Assembly: GCA_023014485.1 (NCBI GenBank)
Contig: JAJOZX010005624.1
Location: forward strand, 62,001-126,000
Source: Bathynomus jamesi
Lineage: Eukaryota; Arthropoda; Malacostraca; Isopoda; Cirolanidae
Length of the DNA: 64,000 bases
Direction: 5' to 3'
Shown: positions 21,007-30,146 of the stretch, one piece after another
Position numbering within the stretch: position 1 is the first letter of the stretch
Layout of the letters: each line of letters begins with the position of its first letter
Made by a program: the position numbers and the translations under genes
Notes under the pieces: model-generated
Databases searched by the model: none
What the model saw: the letters and a program-made list of their open reading frames with translations, nothing else
What the model was told of the DNA's origin: nothing

Positions 21007-22211
21007 GTCATCCATTACTGCTCAATTGGTTGGCCTACTAAGGTTGAGAGTGAATTACAGCCTTTTTATCAACGTCAGCCTGGACTCTCGATCCAAAATG
21101 GCTGTCTCTTATGGGGCCACAGAGTGATAATTCCGAATGAAGGCAGGTCGAATTTAGTGAAGGAACTTCACGCTGAACACATAGGTGCAGCAAAAATGAA
21201 AGAGCTGGCGAGAGCTTATTTCTGGTGGCCCGGTTTAGATGGAGAACTCGAATCATTGGTTCGTTCGTTCCTGTCAAAGCTGCCTAGAGAACAGAGATCT
21301 CCCAAGGAAAAGTCCACTTCATCCTTGGGAATGGCCTACTATACCTTGGCATAGGATCCATGTTGACTACGCAGGTCCTATAAATAATACGTATTTCCTA
21401 GTCATTGTGGACGCCTACTCTAAGTGGGTGGAAATTTTTCCAACCACTTCCACGAGTTCGGGTGTTACTATTCGCTTACTCCGTTCATGTTTCGCTCGAT
21501 GGGGTTTACCCGTAGTCCTGGTTTCCGACAATGGTACTTGTTTTACCAGTGAGGAATTTCGTTCTTTTGTCCACCTAAATGGCATTAGACATGTCCGGTC
21601 TAGTGTTTTTCACTCGTCTACTAACGGTCTCGCGAAAAACATGGTCCGTACTTTCAAGTCGGCCTTGGGTCATTCTCGTGGGAGGAAATGCAAGTGGTGT
21701 TGAATAATTTTTGTTTAAATATCGACTAACACCTCACACAACGACGGGGGTGTCTCCTTCTAAACTTATGATTGGCCGGGGAATTCGTTCAGTTTTCGAT
21801 TTGTTACGTCTAAACGAAACGTTACAACGACGAGTTTTACGCCATCAGGTAAAACAGAAGTTGTACCACGACACTAAAAAAGGGAGAGTTATAGAAGCGC
21901 AACCTAATGATCCAGTTATGATTCGCAACCATGGGGCTGGACCAAAATGGGTTCCTGCAACTGTGCAGGAGAGAACGGGCCCGGTTTCCTTCAAGTGCCA
22001 ACTAGAAGATGGTCGTTCTATTAAACGCCATCAGGACCAGATATGGGAACGTGAATTGCAGAATGACCGGAGTCTTCCGGAAGAGAGAACCGATCCTCTG
22101 GAAAATGGTTCAATTCACCCGCCTATGCATGTTGCACCTATTCCTACTACATCAACCCCGCTCCGCAGGTCGTCTAGGGTCTTTCACCCCACTGACAGAC
22201 TAAACTTGTAG
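21007..22211 (+). pseudogene. Gypsy-1 integrase fragment
   Basis: The plus strand encodes an H-H-C-C module (HAEHIGAAKMKE, then CQSC, with a frameshift near 21270), a first catalytic Asp in HVDYAGPI, and a second in VSDNGTCF. The region of the third residue reads NGLAKNMV, where family members normally have NGLAER, so the catalytic Glu appears replaced by Lys. The frame is broken again at about 21703. A C-terminal region with basic and proline-rich sequence extends to 22211. The style resembles the K02A2.6-like gypsy integrases. The element is inactive. Confidence 0.8.
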
Positions 22212-22213
22212 GG

Positions 22214-22608
22214 AAGGAGTGAGGTGACGTGTGTGTATATATATATATATGTATATAGTCTAAAGTCACTAAAGGGAAAAATCACTAAAAGAAAGCTGAA
22301 TGGCAACACGAAGGGATAAACAGAGCAACGCGGGCTGTTCGTTGGGTTTTGGCTGGACTAGAGGTTATTCATATCTGACTAAATCGTTGGTGCTAAGTTT
22401 AATTTGGTGATGCTTCTAAGGTGACAAATGGGGTAGAAAGTTGTCAGTAAATAATAATAGTTAGGAGTAATGTCTACAGCTTCTAAATTAGTAAAGTTAG
22501 AGAGTTTAGGTAGGCTGCTTTGTGGGACGCAGGAAATCTATGGTAGGCCCTAAAGAATATCTAATTCAACGCAACGGTAAGTGCCTTTGTTTGTTGTTTA
22601 GAAACCTA
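22214..22608 (+). repeat. Gypsy-1 right LTR
   Basis: Homologous to the left LTR over its first 225 bp (22223-22449). The segment 22450-22608 has no match on the left because the left copy is truncated. The LINE-B sequence resumes at about 22609 with CCTAGTAAAAGATTGG. The exact right end is uncertain. Confidence 0.6.
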
Positions 22609-23460
22609 GTAAAAGATTGGTGGAATACCAAAATTTCAATAAATTTAATATGTACATGAGAACCTTCCTGTCTTCTAGTTTTTTAAATAAAATATTGTGG
22701 TTCACTATCATATGCCTTACTTATATCTAGGAAACAGCTATAAATAGTTAATTACTGTCAATGTATTTAGATGATGTTTCTTTAAGTACATAGATATACA
22801 GGTCAGTTGAGTGGGACCTTTTAAAACCAAATTAATTAGATGTCCACGGTAATCATTTAATGGGAGTAACAAGGTTTTTCTAGTAGTTTCGAGAAGCAGG
22901 AAGCGACAGCAATAGGCCTGTAATTATTGCTGGAGGACAGAATATCTCCATACATATTTTTGACCAGGGGCAAGATATATACCTCATGAACTCTGCAGGG
23001 ATATAGCTATGAGCAAACACGGCTGATAAGAGCAATGATATACGCAGACATACTACGTCATTGGCATATTTTAAGTGCTCATTCGCTAGGTCATCTACCC
23101 CTGACGCAGAACCAGTCTTTAACTCTTTAATTAACCTCTTTACTTCAGGAACTAAGAGCAAAGTATTTTCCCTTGTCCCTCCCAGAGGCGTTTCGCTGCA
23201 ATCTATCTTAAGATTATCCCTACTCACACTGTTAAGAATGTTAAAGTTGTGGTTTTTCCACAGCTTTGCAATTTCATCCTCCCCCGACACCCCATCGATT
23301 GTCGGAGGGAGGACACTTTTGACACCCGTTTGATTCTTAACAAATTTCCAAAATTTATTAATATCGTTATTTATGCGAGCTTCACAGGCTTTTGATGCTC
23401 GAATAGACTCTTCTTCCTGTTTACATCGCCTTATGGCCGCCTTATACTGACCCTACTTCT
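22609..23460 (-). pseudogene. LINE-B RT N-terminal half
   Basis: The frame at 22880-23290 (minus) includes DEIAKLWKNH, KRLIKELKTGSASGVDDL, NEHLKYA and SLLLSAVFAHSYIP, the linker and finger blocks that precede RT motif A. The homologous blocks lie at 54950-55360 on the plus strand. Motif A is not readable in one frame. Confidence 0.8.
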
Positions 23461-24540
23461 ACACATATTCATGTATACTGGTCCTAATCTGGATCTCCCA
23501 TGAATGCACCACAAATCATAGGCGTCTTTCGATTCCATCCAGGAATAATCTTAGTATGATAGTTGTAAGATTTAATCAGGAGGCTTCCTGCTTCTCTTAA
23601 CAGGGATACTATCTTACTATAATATCTATCTATGAGTTTACAGTGAGAATCATTTGAGCAAGGATTACTACAGGCAAGATGCAAAATTTCTAAATTTGCA
23701 TATTAACATTAGACCAATCGACGCGATTATTCTTACCTATTGAATTCTTGCTATGTCGTGTTGTGCATAAATTGGTAAAATTAATTAATAGTTCTAATGG
23801 TCTATGATCAGAAAGGAGGAAGTCATGCAGACTATGAATTCTAACAATTCGACCCTTTAGATTATTACTAGTGAGACAATGATTAATCCACCTGGTGGTA
23901 CTACTAGTATCACTAACGCATGTAAAATTACCATTGGTTACCCCTAATACATCTACATCACTTATACGTAATTTGGCCGACTCGCACATGTTACCCAATT
24001 CTACAAAGAATTCCGAGTTCACATGCGCGTTAAAGTCCCCCATTATTATACAGCGAGAATATTTGGGGTTATCTGATAATGGCTTAATTTTATACAGCAA
24101 ATCAATGTATTCGTCTAGATTACTGCCGTTGTTGATGGTAAATAGCAGTTTACAATTAATATGCAATCATTTTTCACTTGTAATTCAATGCCTAACAACC
24201 TTACATTATCGCTTGTTAAAAATTTGATGTTTTGACAAATTTTTCCTTATTAAGAAAACACCACCACAAAAGGTCTACCGTACATTAATTCATCTGACAA
24301 GTCTACTGCTGATGACGCAATTGACGCATGGTACATAAAGTCATCATGGATGGTAGAGAGGAATTTTAGCTCTTGCTTAGGTAGCCAGTGCTCTTGCAGG
24401 AGTATCAAATCTGCACTGTCACAGATTTTATGAACATCTACAACTGAATTCCTCACTGACCTTACGTTATATGAGGCTATTTTCAACAAGTTATCCGCCA
24501 TGACTGATAGAAAACTTATTAATCTGTTTATCATTATACA
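23461..24540 (-). pseudogene. LINE-B APE-type endonuclease
   Basis: The start of ORF2 shows KIASYNVRSVRNSV and LILLQEHWLPK near 24380-24500 (metal-binding N and E of APE nucleases), then IMGDFNAH near 24035-24055, and finally SDHRPLELL near 23790-23815 (catalytic D and H). These define an apurinic endonuclease-like domain that nicks target DNA for target-primed reverse transcription. Frame breaks occur near 24170-24250 and 23690. Confidence 0.85.
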
Positions 24541-24951
24541 CAGTACAATTTTAGGCATTACCGTTAGGGCGCCTATTATGATTATTATTATCATTATTAT
24601 TATTATTATTTGGCCTGTTATCAAATCTCCTGGAAAAGTGAATAAATTCCTTAACAATAATACCCTCTGGCCACTGACTCATTGTACGGGTTGAAATGCG
24701 AATTTTCACCTTCAATAATTACTTTAAATAAGTTATAATATGGAGATTTTGTGTTTAGTTTATTAACTAACAATACACTGTGTTCACCACAGACCTCTTC
24801 CATCATGTGTCGAATATCACTTCCCTCGTTCGAGAGCTGAATTCGCGACACAAAGAGGGTGAAATTCCTCACCAGTGGCCTTGCCGCGCTGACAGGTCGA
24901 GGAACCCTCCGTGGAGAGCGCCTGTTAACTGTGACCCACCCGTCCTCTTCC
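24541..24951 (-). pseudogene. LINE-B ORF1 C-terminus with poly-Asn tract
   Basis: On the minus strand the frame gives DGWVTVNRR near 24930, then LSNEGSDIRHMMEEVC, SPYYNLFKVIIEGE and WPEGIIVKEF near 24650-24680, the typical end of ORF1 in CR1-group LINEs. A run of AAT codons (about 24575-24615) encodes a polyasparagine stretch just before the ORF1 stop. ORF2 begins immediately after. The copy is truncated here on its 5' side. Confidence 0.7.
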
Positions 24952-24956
24952 CTCTT

Positions 24957-26218
24957 AATATTTCAGATACTTCTGTTAGATCATCAGATAAAGCACTGTC
25001 TTCGTTTTTCAAAGGTCCAATAGTCGCATGGTTTTTCGACTTCCTTTTGCAAAATTATGGAAGTACTTTGAGTTAACCTTTATCGCTTCTATAGCGTCGT
25101 CGTCGTCGTTTGCTGTATGCTTCTCAATTAGTTCCTGTATGACGGAATCTATACTCTGCAGTTTATCATTTAATATTTTTCTAATGTTGTTATATTTACA
25201 GTTACTTAATTTTGCATTCACTCTTTTTTCTCTTTCGGAACAATGGCTTCTTTTGTCTCTCGAACCTGCTTCTCTTTCCTCCTTGTTGTATTTTTGGGAC
25301 ATGTCTTTCCACAATTTCCAGCGTCTTCTCCTCTAAGGTCATTAGCATCTCTTCCGTTGTCTTGGCCTTGAAGATGGTTTTCCGATCTATTACTTCTATG
25401 CTGGATGCAACACCTTCCCAGTTTATATCTTTGGAATGAAAATTAAAAATTTCGAATTTGCTTCTTCTGTTGTTCGTGTTCTTTCCTTTCCTGTTACTTT
25501 TATATTGGTTGTTATCAATAAAGTTGTGATCCGATATTATAGTTGGGGATATTTCTACGTTATCAATGAGGTTGCTGTTGTTTGTGAATACTAAATCTAG
25601 ACGGTTGTTTTTTCTCGTGTTTCTGTTATTTCTTGTTAACATAAATTCATCAGCTAGAGCTAGTAGCATTTTTACCTGCTTCTGGTCTTCCCGTATGCCC
25701 CCCTTGTCCTGGTGTATACATATATTTCTTCCTATCCTTTTATGTTTCATGAATGGAAAATTAAAATCACCACAGAGAAAAATATTTGGGTTGGAAAATG
25801 TAGATCTTTTAGCTAGTTTCTTACCTCTGTAATGGAATCTGAGAATTTTGAGGTTGGCGTGTTCGGGGGTCTGTACATTACAATTAATACCATATTTAAT
25901 TTTTCAACTTTTGCTGCTACACATTCTACGTAGTTGTTTGAAGTACTTATAATCATTTCTGCCATATGCCTTTCGCGTGTGTAAATAGCACATCCTCCTT
26001 TACGTCTCACTGTTCTGTCTGTTCTGTAGGAGGATGTTATAGCTGTCAATTTGTATTTTTTTCTGTCAATACAGAACTCACAGTTTTCAGTTCGCCTGGC
26101 AGTCCTATAGATGGGTTTCCGTGAGGCATTCAAAATCTGCTCCGGTTTCTTGCAAGAGTCCTTTCAGGTATAAAACTTTGTCCGGGGAATGATTTGATTT
26201 AAGGCCTTGAATTTTGGC
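24957..26218 (-). pseudogene. LINE-A APE endonuclease and linker
   Basis: Reading minus from about 26215, an APE start (KIQGLKSNHSPDKV, ADFECLTETHL) is followed by KGGCAIYTRE and VMYRPPNTP (26133-25813). A nuclease C-terminal region then has RLDLVFTNN and IISDHNFI (25580-25510). A basic linker (QGGKRSRFERQKKPLFRKRKK) leads to GPLKNEDSALSDDLTEVSEIL just before 24957. Stops at 26120 and frameshifts near 25210 and 25800 make it a pseudogene. It continues at 11548 once the inserted elements are removed. Confidence 0.82.
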
Positions 26219-26440
26219 TATATATATATAAATATATATATATGAAAATTATTTCACGAAAGTAATACGTGAAAAATATTTATGATGAATAAAACCACGA
26301 AGGAAAGGAAACACAAAAATGTGCTCAAGCGCTTTCGTCTAATGACATCCTCAGGAACACTGAAGTACATAAAAGGTTACGGCCTATATATAGGTTACAG
26401 AAAGAAAAAAATAAATAACATACATACACACAAACATACA

Positions 26441-26478
26441 TATATATATATATATATACACATACATATCTACACCCC

Positions 26479-26530
<52 letters not shown>

Positions 26531-26545
26531 ATATATATATACAAT
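26441..26545. repeat. (TA)n microsatellite
   Basis: A long TA array with a few CA/CC interruptions, inside the Penelope-like remnant. Confidence 0.9.
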
Positions 26546-26794
26546 AAATGGAGAAGTAAAAATAAAAATTAAAAATTAAAGATTAGAGGATTAACAAAGA
26601 GGCATACAGATTTGTAAGGAAAAATATCGATTTTTAGCACAAGATCAAATGAATTAAAAATACAAATTTATACTGGAAATCTACCCGGGTTTTAACACTT
26701 TGCCTTTTAGAGTCAAGTTTCGATATATATTAATGTAGTATTTTCATATAACAATATTGTGAAAAATATCATAGTAAAAAATAGCCCTACCAAT

Positions 26795-26926
26795 AATTCA
26801 GGCATTATCTATAAAATTGGGTGTAAACAATGTGATTCCTTTTACATAGGTCAGACGGGAAAGGATTTGCACACACGTATAAAACAGCATCAATATTCCG
26901 TTAGAACAGGACAGTTGTCCGTATAG
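26795..26926 (+). pseudogene. Penelope GIY-YIG endonuclease fragment
   Basis: The frame from about 26795 to the TAG at 26924-26926 reads SGIIYKIGCKQCDSFYIGQT and then GKDLHTRIKQH. It has the GIY- and YIG-equivalent motifs with the CxxC insertion between them that is characteristic of Penelope-like elements. In this family the domain nicks DNA to prime reverse transcription. Only this C-terminal fragment survives, and no RT motifs are found upstream. Confidence 0.82.
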
Positions 26927-26976
26927 AGGAGTGTTCTGCACACAAGGAAGAGAAATAACAAACAAATGAAAAATAA

Positions 26977-27050
26977 GGCACCCGCCCGGAAATCGAACCC
27001 AGGATCTTCCGATTGCCGGTCAGACGTGCTAACCACTACACTACGGAGCC
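26977..27050 (-). repeat. tRNA-derived SINE head or tRNA pseudogene
   Basis: On the minus strand 74 nt begin GGCTCCGTAGTGTAGTGG and include an A box (TAGTGTAGTGGTTAGCAC), a perfectly pairing five-base anticodon stem (TCTGA/TCGGA) with loop CCGGCAA, and a B box GGTTCGATTTCC. The acceptor stem has two mismatches and position 33 is C instead of T, so a functional tRNA is unlikely. It lies between the GIY-YIG fragment and the right arm of the Penelope-like element, consistent with a SINE insertion. Confidence 0.6.
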
Positions 27051-27298
27051 ACGATAGTCAGAAGTTGTAATTCTCCTACATAGGGCAGAAACCAATGCCT
27101 TGAGAGGGCACCCTCGCAAATCGTGAATATGTACATTTATGTATGTTTGTGTGTATGTATGTTATTTATTTATTTTTTTTTCTTTCTGTAACCTATATAT
27201 AGGCCGTAACCTTTTATGTATTTCAGTGTTCCTGAGGATGTCATTAGACGAAAGCGCTTGAGCACCTTTTTGTGTTTCCTTTCCTTCGTGGTTTTATT

Positions 27299-27330
<32 letters not shown>

Positions 27331-27929
27331 GGACGCCGAGAGGGCGGGGAAGCCGGGTTAAATCCCCGGGGCCCGGACCTCTAGGAGCCCGGAAAGAGGG
27401 GGGGGGGGGGATAAAATCTAAAAATATTAATAAAGCAATTAATTAAATAACAGAGGCAATATAATTAATGAACATACATTTTATAGAGATTATTATAGTC
27501 AAACTGAAACAGATAAAATATTATCTGCGGTCCACCAATGCCCAAAACCGACTGACAGATCTTGGAACCATTGTAATTGAAAGCCAGTTAGCCCGTACTT
27601 TAAATTTCATCAGAATCATTTACCACTTTGCTAGAGAGAAGGCAAAGAAAGTACCCTTCTAATTATGAAAATTTTGCAGTAAACAATTGTCTTGCCTGCA
27701 TGAACTGGGACTGCATTTGTAAATTGTATGGTGATAGAATTAATATAATTAATTTGAAAAATAAAATGGTAATTTTCCTCCGAGTTGTTTATTCATACTG
27801 TATGTTTGAATAGGGACTTGGACATATGTACACAAACAACATTCATAATAAAATACTGAGTAAACAGGGGGGGGGGGGGGGGGCCATATACCAATCCTTC
27901 CCCAGGGCCCGGGGCAGCTCTCGGCGGCC

Positions 27930-27936
<7 letters not shown>
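27331..27936. repeat. Inverted-end MITE with G-rich termini
   Basis: Related inverted ends (GGACGCCGAGAG with CCCCGGGG on the left, CGCCGAGAG with CCCCGGG on the right in reverse) border about 600 bp with no domain-bearing ORF. A run of 13 G lies near 27398 and one of about 17 G near 27866. Both ends abut TA tracts. A hAT origin is possible but not shown. Confidence 0.5.
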
Positions 27937-27964
<28 letters not shown>

Positions 27965-27967
<3 letters not shown>

Positions 27968-28738
27968 TAAACCCTCGTCCAACGCGTTTGTCCAGCGCGA
28001 ATTAGCTTATACACGGAAAAATAAATGCGAACAATTATTTGCCGAAAGCGGAAAATTTGGTTATACACGGTCCGCCAAACACGCTCTAATACAGTAGTAC
28101 TGTACGCGTGCCAATGCGCGCTCTAGTGTTTTCTCCTACACTCTCCAACACTCCCGCATCTCCCTCCCTCTCGCGTCACCCCTCGCATCACCCTTTGTCT
28201 CAGTCCCGCTACCGCGTTAAGGTCAGTGAAGCTTGTTGGATTGTTTTTGTCGTATTTTGCCGATGTTTTGCTATTACCCTGACGGCCTGACAGCAGTATG
28301 GCACCAAAACGTAAAGCATCTGCAAGTGATAATGAAGATAAGAAAAGTCGTAAGGTTATGACATCAGCTGAAAAAATAAAGATTCTAGATGAGTTGCGTG
28401 GTGGTATGAGCATAACATCACTTGGCCGCGAGTATCACGTGAATGAGTCGACCATACGCACCATCCGAAGAGTAAAGAAAAGATAAGTGCTATTTTCATT
28501 TAATATATTTTTATTTAGCATATGTAAATATCATTATGTTCTTATTTCATATAGAATATAGGTAGGGAAATTCATTTGTGTGTGAATAAAAAATCTACGT
28601 AAGTATTAATGAGAGACTTTACGCGGCCGCGTTCACGTATCCCATTTATCCAGTAAGGTATTAAGTTTGCCCAACGCGGATTTACCTAACGCGCCGTTCT
28701 CGAGGAACCTAACTCCTGCGTCGGACGAGGGTTTACTG
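27965..28738 (+). mobile_element. pogo/Tigger-like element retaining the transposase N-terminus
   Basis: Inverted ends CAGTAAACCCTCGTCCAACG and, on the minus strand, CAGTAAACCCTCGTCCGACG are flanked by TA (27963-27964, 28739-28740). The 774-bp element carries only the DNA-binding part of a Tigger transposase. The TA target, CAG ends and protein fragment agree on the pogo/Tigger branch of Tc1/mariner. Confidence 0.88.
28298..28486 (+). pseudogene. Tigger transposase N-terminal HTH fragment
   Basis: A 62-codon frame beginning MAPKRKAS has EKIKILDELRGGMSITSLG and VNESTIRTI, the first CENP-B-type helix-turn-helix of TIGD1-like transposases. The frame stops right after this domain, and the second HTH and the DDE domain have been deleted from the element. 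Confidence 0.82.
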
Positions 28739-28779
28739 TATATATAATATATATATAATATATATTATAATATATATAT
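28739..28779. repeat. (TA)n tract
   Basis: Interrupted TA repeat between the Tigger element and the following dispersed repeat. Confidence 0.8.
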
Positions 28780-29061
28780 CCCCGCAAGGGGGTTCTAAGC
28801 TCGTGCTTTTGAGTGCTCTTTGTGCTCGTTTGTACGTGCTTGTTCCTGGAGGTTTCACGTGCGCCCTCCCGGCCCTAGCACCCAAGGATGATGGGGCTCG
28901 ACCCTGCAGTCTTTCTCATCCTTGGTCTTTTTCCACTTCGACTGTCCCCTCCACCCTTTCTTTTTCCTCTGTCTTTCCTCTCACTTTTTCTTTGTTTTTC
29001 CGCTGAGATATGCCCTTTTAAATAGAGGCGAATCGGTTCTTCCCGAACTTAAAAAAAAAAA

Positions 29062-29062
<1 letters not shown>
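28780..29062 (+). repeat. Dispersed repeat R1, copy 1 (SINE-like or LINE 3' end)
   Basis: Starts CCCCGCAAGGGGGTTC and ends AACTT followed by a poly(A) run. It has a near-identical second copy at 37748-38023. Both are framed by TA tracts. There is no ORF, and no clear A/B boxes were found. The A-rich 3' end points to a retroposon. Confidence 0.7.
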
Positions 29063-29113
<51 letters not shown>

Positions 29114-29136
29114 TATATATATATATATATATATAT
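29063..29136. repeat. (TA)n microsatellite
   Basis: Long TA array between R1 and the next element. Confidence 0.85.
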
Positions 29137-29655
29137 CTCGGGTGTTTATGAAGTCCCTATTTTTTCATTGAAAACGTAGCAAAAAGGGTAAAATTCAACA
29201 ACAATATAATAGAAGGCATACATTTAATGAATACTTAAGCATATGATTCTACATGAGCACCATCAGTATCTCTACAGAGTTCGAATCTGTCAGCAAGCAT
29301 TGCGGAACACATTTTGGAGCATGACAGGGGTTATTTTTGTAACTGCTGTTACGATATGGTACAAGCACGTAAATGTCCCGGCTTCATTCAAATGGCATTA
29401 CGCAAACATTGTTCGGGAGTACCTAAATGAACGATTTCCAAATCGGTGGATCGGACGTGGAGGCAACAGGCCATGGGAGGCTCGATCTCCTGACCTAACG
29501 CCCTTGGATTTCTTTGCATGGGGCTTTATCAAATTAAACGTCTATCAAACGAGGGTTACAGATCTGCAAGATTTACGTACTCTATTATATTGTTATTGAA
29601 TTTTACCCTTTTGCTACGTTTTCACTGAAATAGATAGGGACTTTATAAACACCCT
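29137..29655 (+). mobile_element. Tc1/mariner-like deletion derivative
   Basis: Inverted ends of about 70 bp (GGGTGTTTATGAAGTCCCTA type) bracket a 519-bp element. Its interior encodes the end of a transposase. It belongs to the same broad type as 7506-9059 and 58555-59314 but has different terminal sequence. Confidence 0.8.
29390..29599 (+). pseudogene. Tc1/mariner-like transposase C-terminal fragment
   Basis: The frame includes IVREYLNERFPNRWIGRGG and ARSPDLTPLDFFAWG, the block carrying the third catalytic Asp, then a short tail. The first two catalytic residues are deleted. Confidence 0.8.
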
Positions 29656-29684
29656 ATATATATTTATTTATTTATTTATATATA

Positions 29685-30146
29685 CAGTGGACCCCCGGTT
29701 AACGATCGTAATTGGTGCAAAATAAACCATCGTTAATTGAAAATATCGTTAAATGAACCTATTATAACATGTAAATAGGCTAATTGGTGCAAAACTTTTC
29801 GAAACTACACTGTTCCAAGACTAAAAAACAGTTATTTATTTTAACAATGTAATAACTTATTTTGCTGTAAATTAATAAAAACAATTAAATAAACATAAAT
29901 AAACAAAGAAAAAAAATTAATTACCTTAGGTTGGGTGGAGTGCAGCATGGGTGAAAATCGATGGTGGTAGTGGTGGGAGTTGGAGGAGAAAATTATTGCT
30001 TGGAAGGAGAATCTCGCTCGGGCGAGCATCGTTAGGCCATCGTTAATCGGTGATTAATCGTTAAATGAGCAATATATTCTCTATGAGGGCTTATCGCTAA
30101 ACGGTTTTATCGTTAACTAAACCAATCGCTAAACGGGGGTCCACTG
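29685..30146. mobile_element. pogo/Tigger-type MITE
   Basis: Inverted ends CAGTGGACCCCCGGTTAACG and, in reverse, CAGTGGACCCCCGTTTAGCG, with TA on the left and CA on the right as the decayed duplication. The 462 bp contain no convincing coding region. Confidence 0.82.

Larger units (their letters stand above)
20778..22608 (+). mobile_element. Gypsy-1: internally deleted Ty3/gypsy remnant
   Basis: Two related LTR copies flank an integrase fragment. The left LTR (20778-21006, about 229 bp retained) is truncated and joins directly to pol. The right LTR (about 22214-22608) continues further. Gag, protease, RT and RNase H are absent, so a deletion has joined mid-LTR to the end of pol. No clear duplication is seen, and about 40 bp of the expected LINE-B sequence is missing at the insertion point. 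Confidence 0.75.
19866..24951 (-). mobile_element. LINE-B copy, 5'-truncated in ORF1, with gypsy insertion
   Basis: A second APE-type LINE family lies on the minus strand. Its pieces are 22609-24951 (ORF1 C-terminus, APE endonuclease, RT N-terminal part) and 19866-20777 (RT motif C region, C-terminus and 3' end with an AATAAA-like signal). It was inserted in LINE-A with a short CTCTT duplication (24952-24956 on the 5' side; the other copy became the BEL-1 target). The plus-strand copy at 40819-56536 confirms the order of blocks. Stops and frameshifts are present throughout. Confidence 0.85.
7060..26218 (-). mobile_element. LINE-A copy opened by nested insertions (composite)
   Basis: One 5'-truncated minus-strand LINE-A lies in four pieces: 24957-26218 (APE endonuclease and linker), 10794-11553 (RT N-terminal half), 9060-9628 (RT end and post-RT region) and 7060-7505 (C-terminus and 3' end). 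Joining the flanks of each insertion restores the reading frame. Across the BEL-1 plus LINE-B insertion the restored junction reads ILRAQY, and across the mariner it reads LNLYSLE. The 5' truncation at about 26218 abuts a TA tract. Nested inside are elements at 7506-9059, 9629-10793, 11554-19860 and 19866-24951. Confidence 0.85.
26243..27302 (+). mobile_element. Penelope-like element remnant with inverted terminal repeats
   Basis: Inverted arms of about 160 bp lie at 26283-26441 and about 27142-27302. The interior contains a plus-strand frame with a GIY-YIG nuclease module, the hallmark of canonical Penelope-like elements. RT is missing. Each arm carries a CTGAGGA...GAAA hammerhead-like core. 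The left arm has an extra 40-bp tail that also occurs at 39948-39984. A TA microsatellite (about 26441-26545) has expanded inside. Confidence 0.8.

Noticed and set aside
26977..27050. Functional tRNA gene
   Set aside because: The D and anticodon arms pair, but the acceptor stem has mismatches, position 33 is not T, and it sits inside a decayed transposon. A SINE head or pseudogene is more likely.
27390..27410. Poly-G runs as telomere or quadruplex signal
   Set aside because: Runs at 27398, 27866 and 38941 lie just inside inverted MITE ends and vary in length. They are probably simple slippage products.
29841..30029. Small minus-strand frame in the 29685 MITE
   Set aside because: It has no domain, biased composition and lies in a non-autonomous Tigger-type element.
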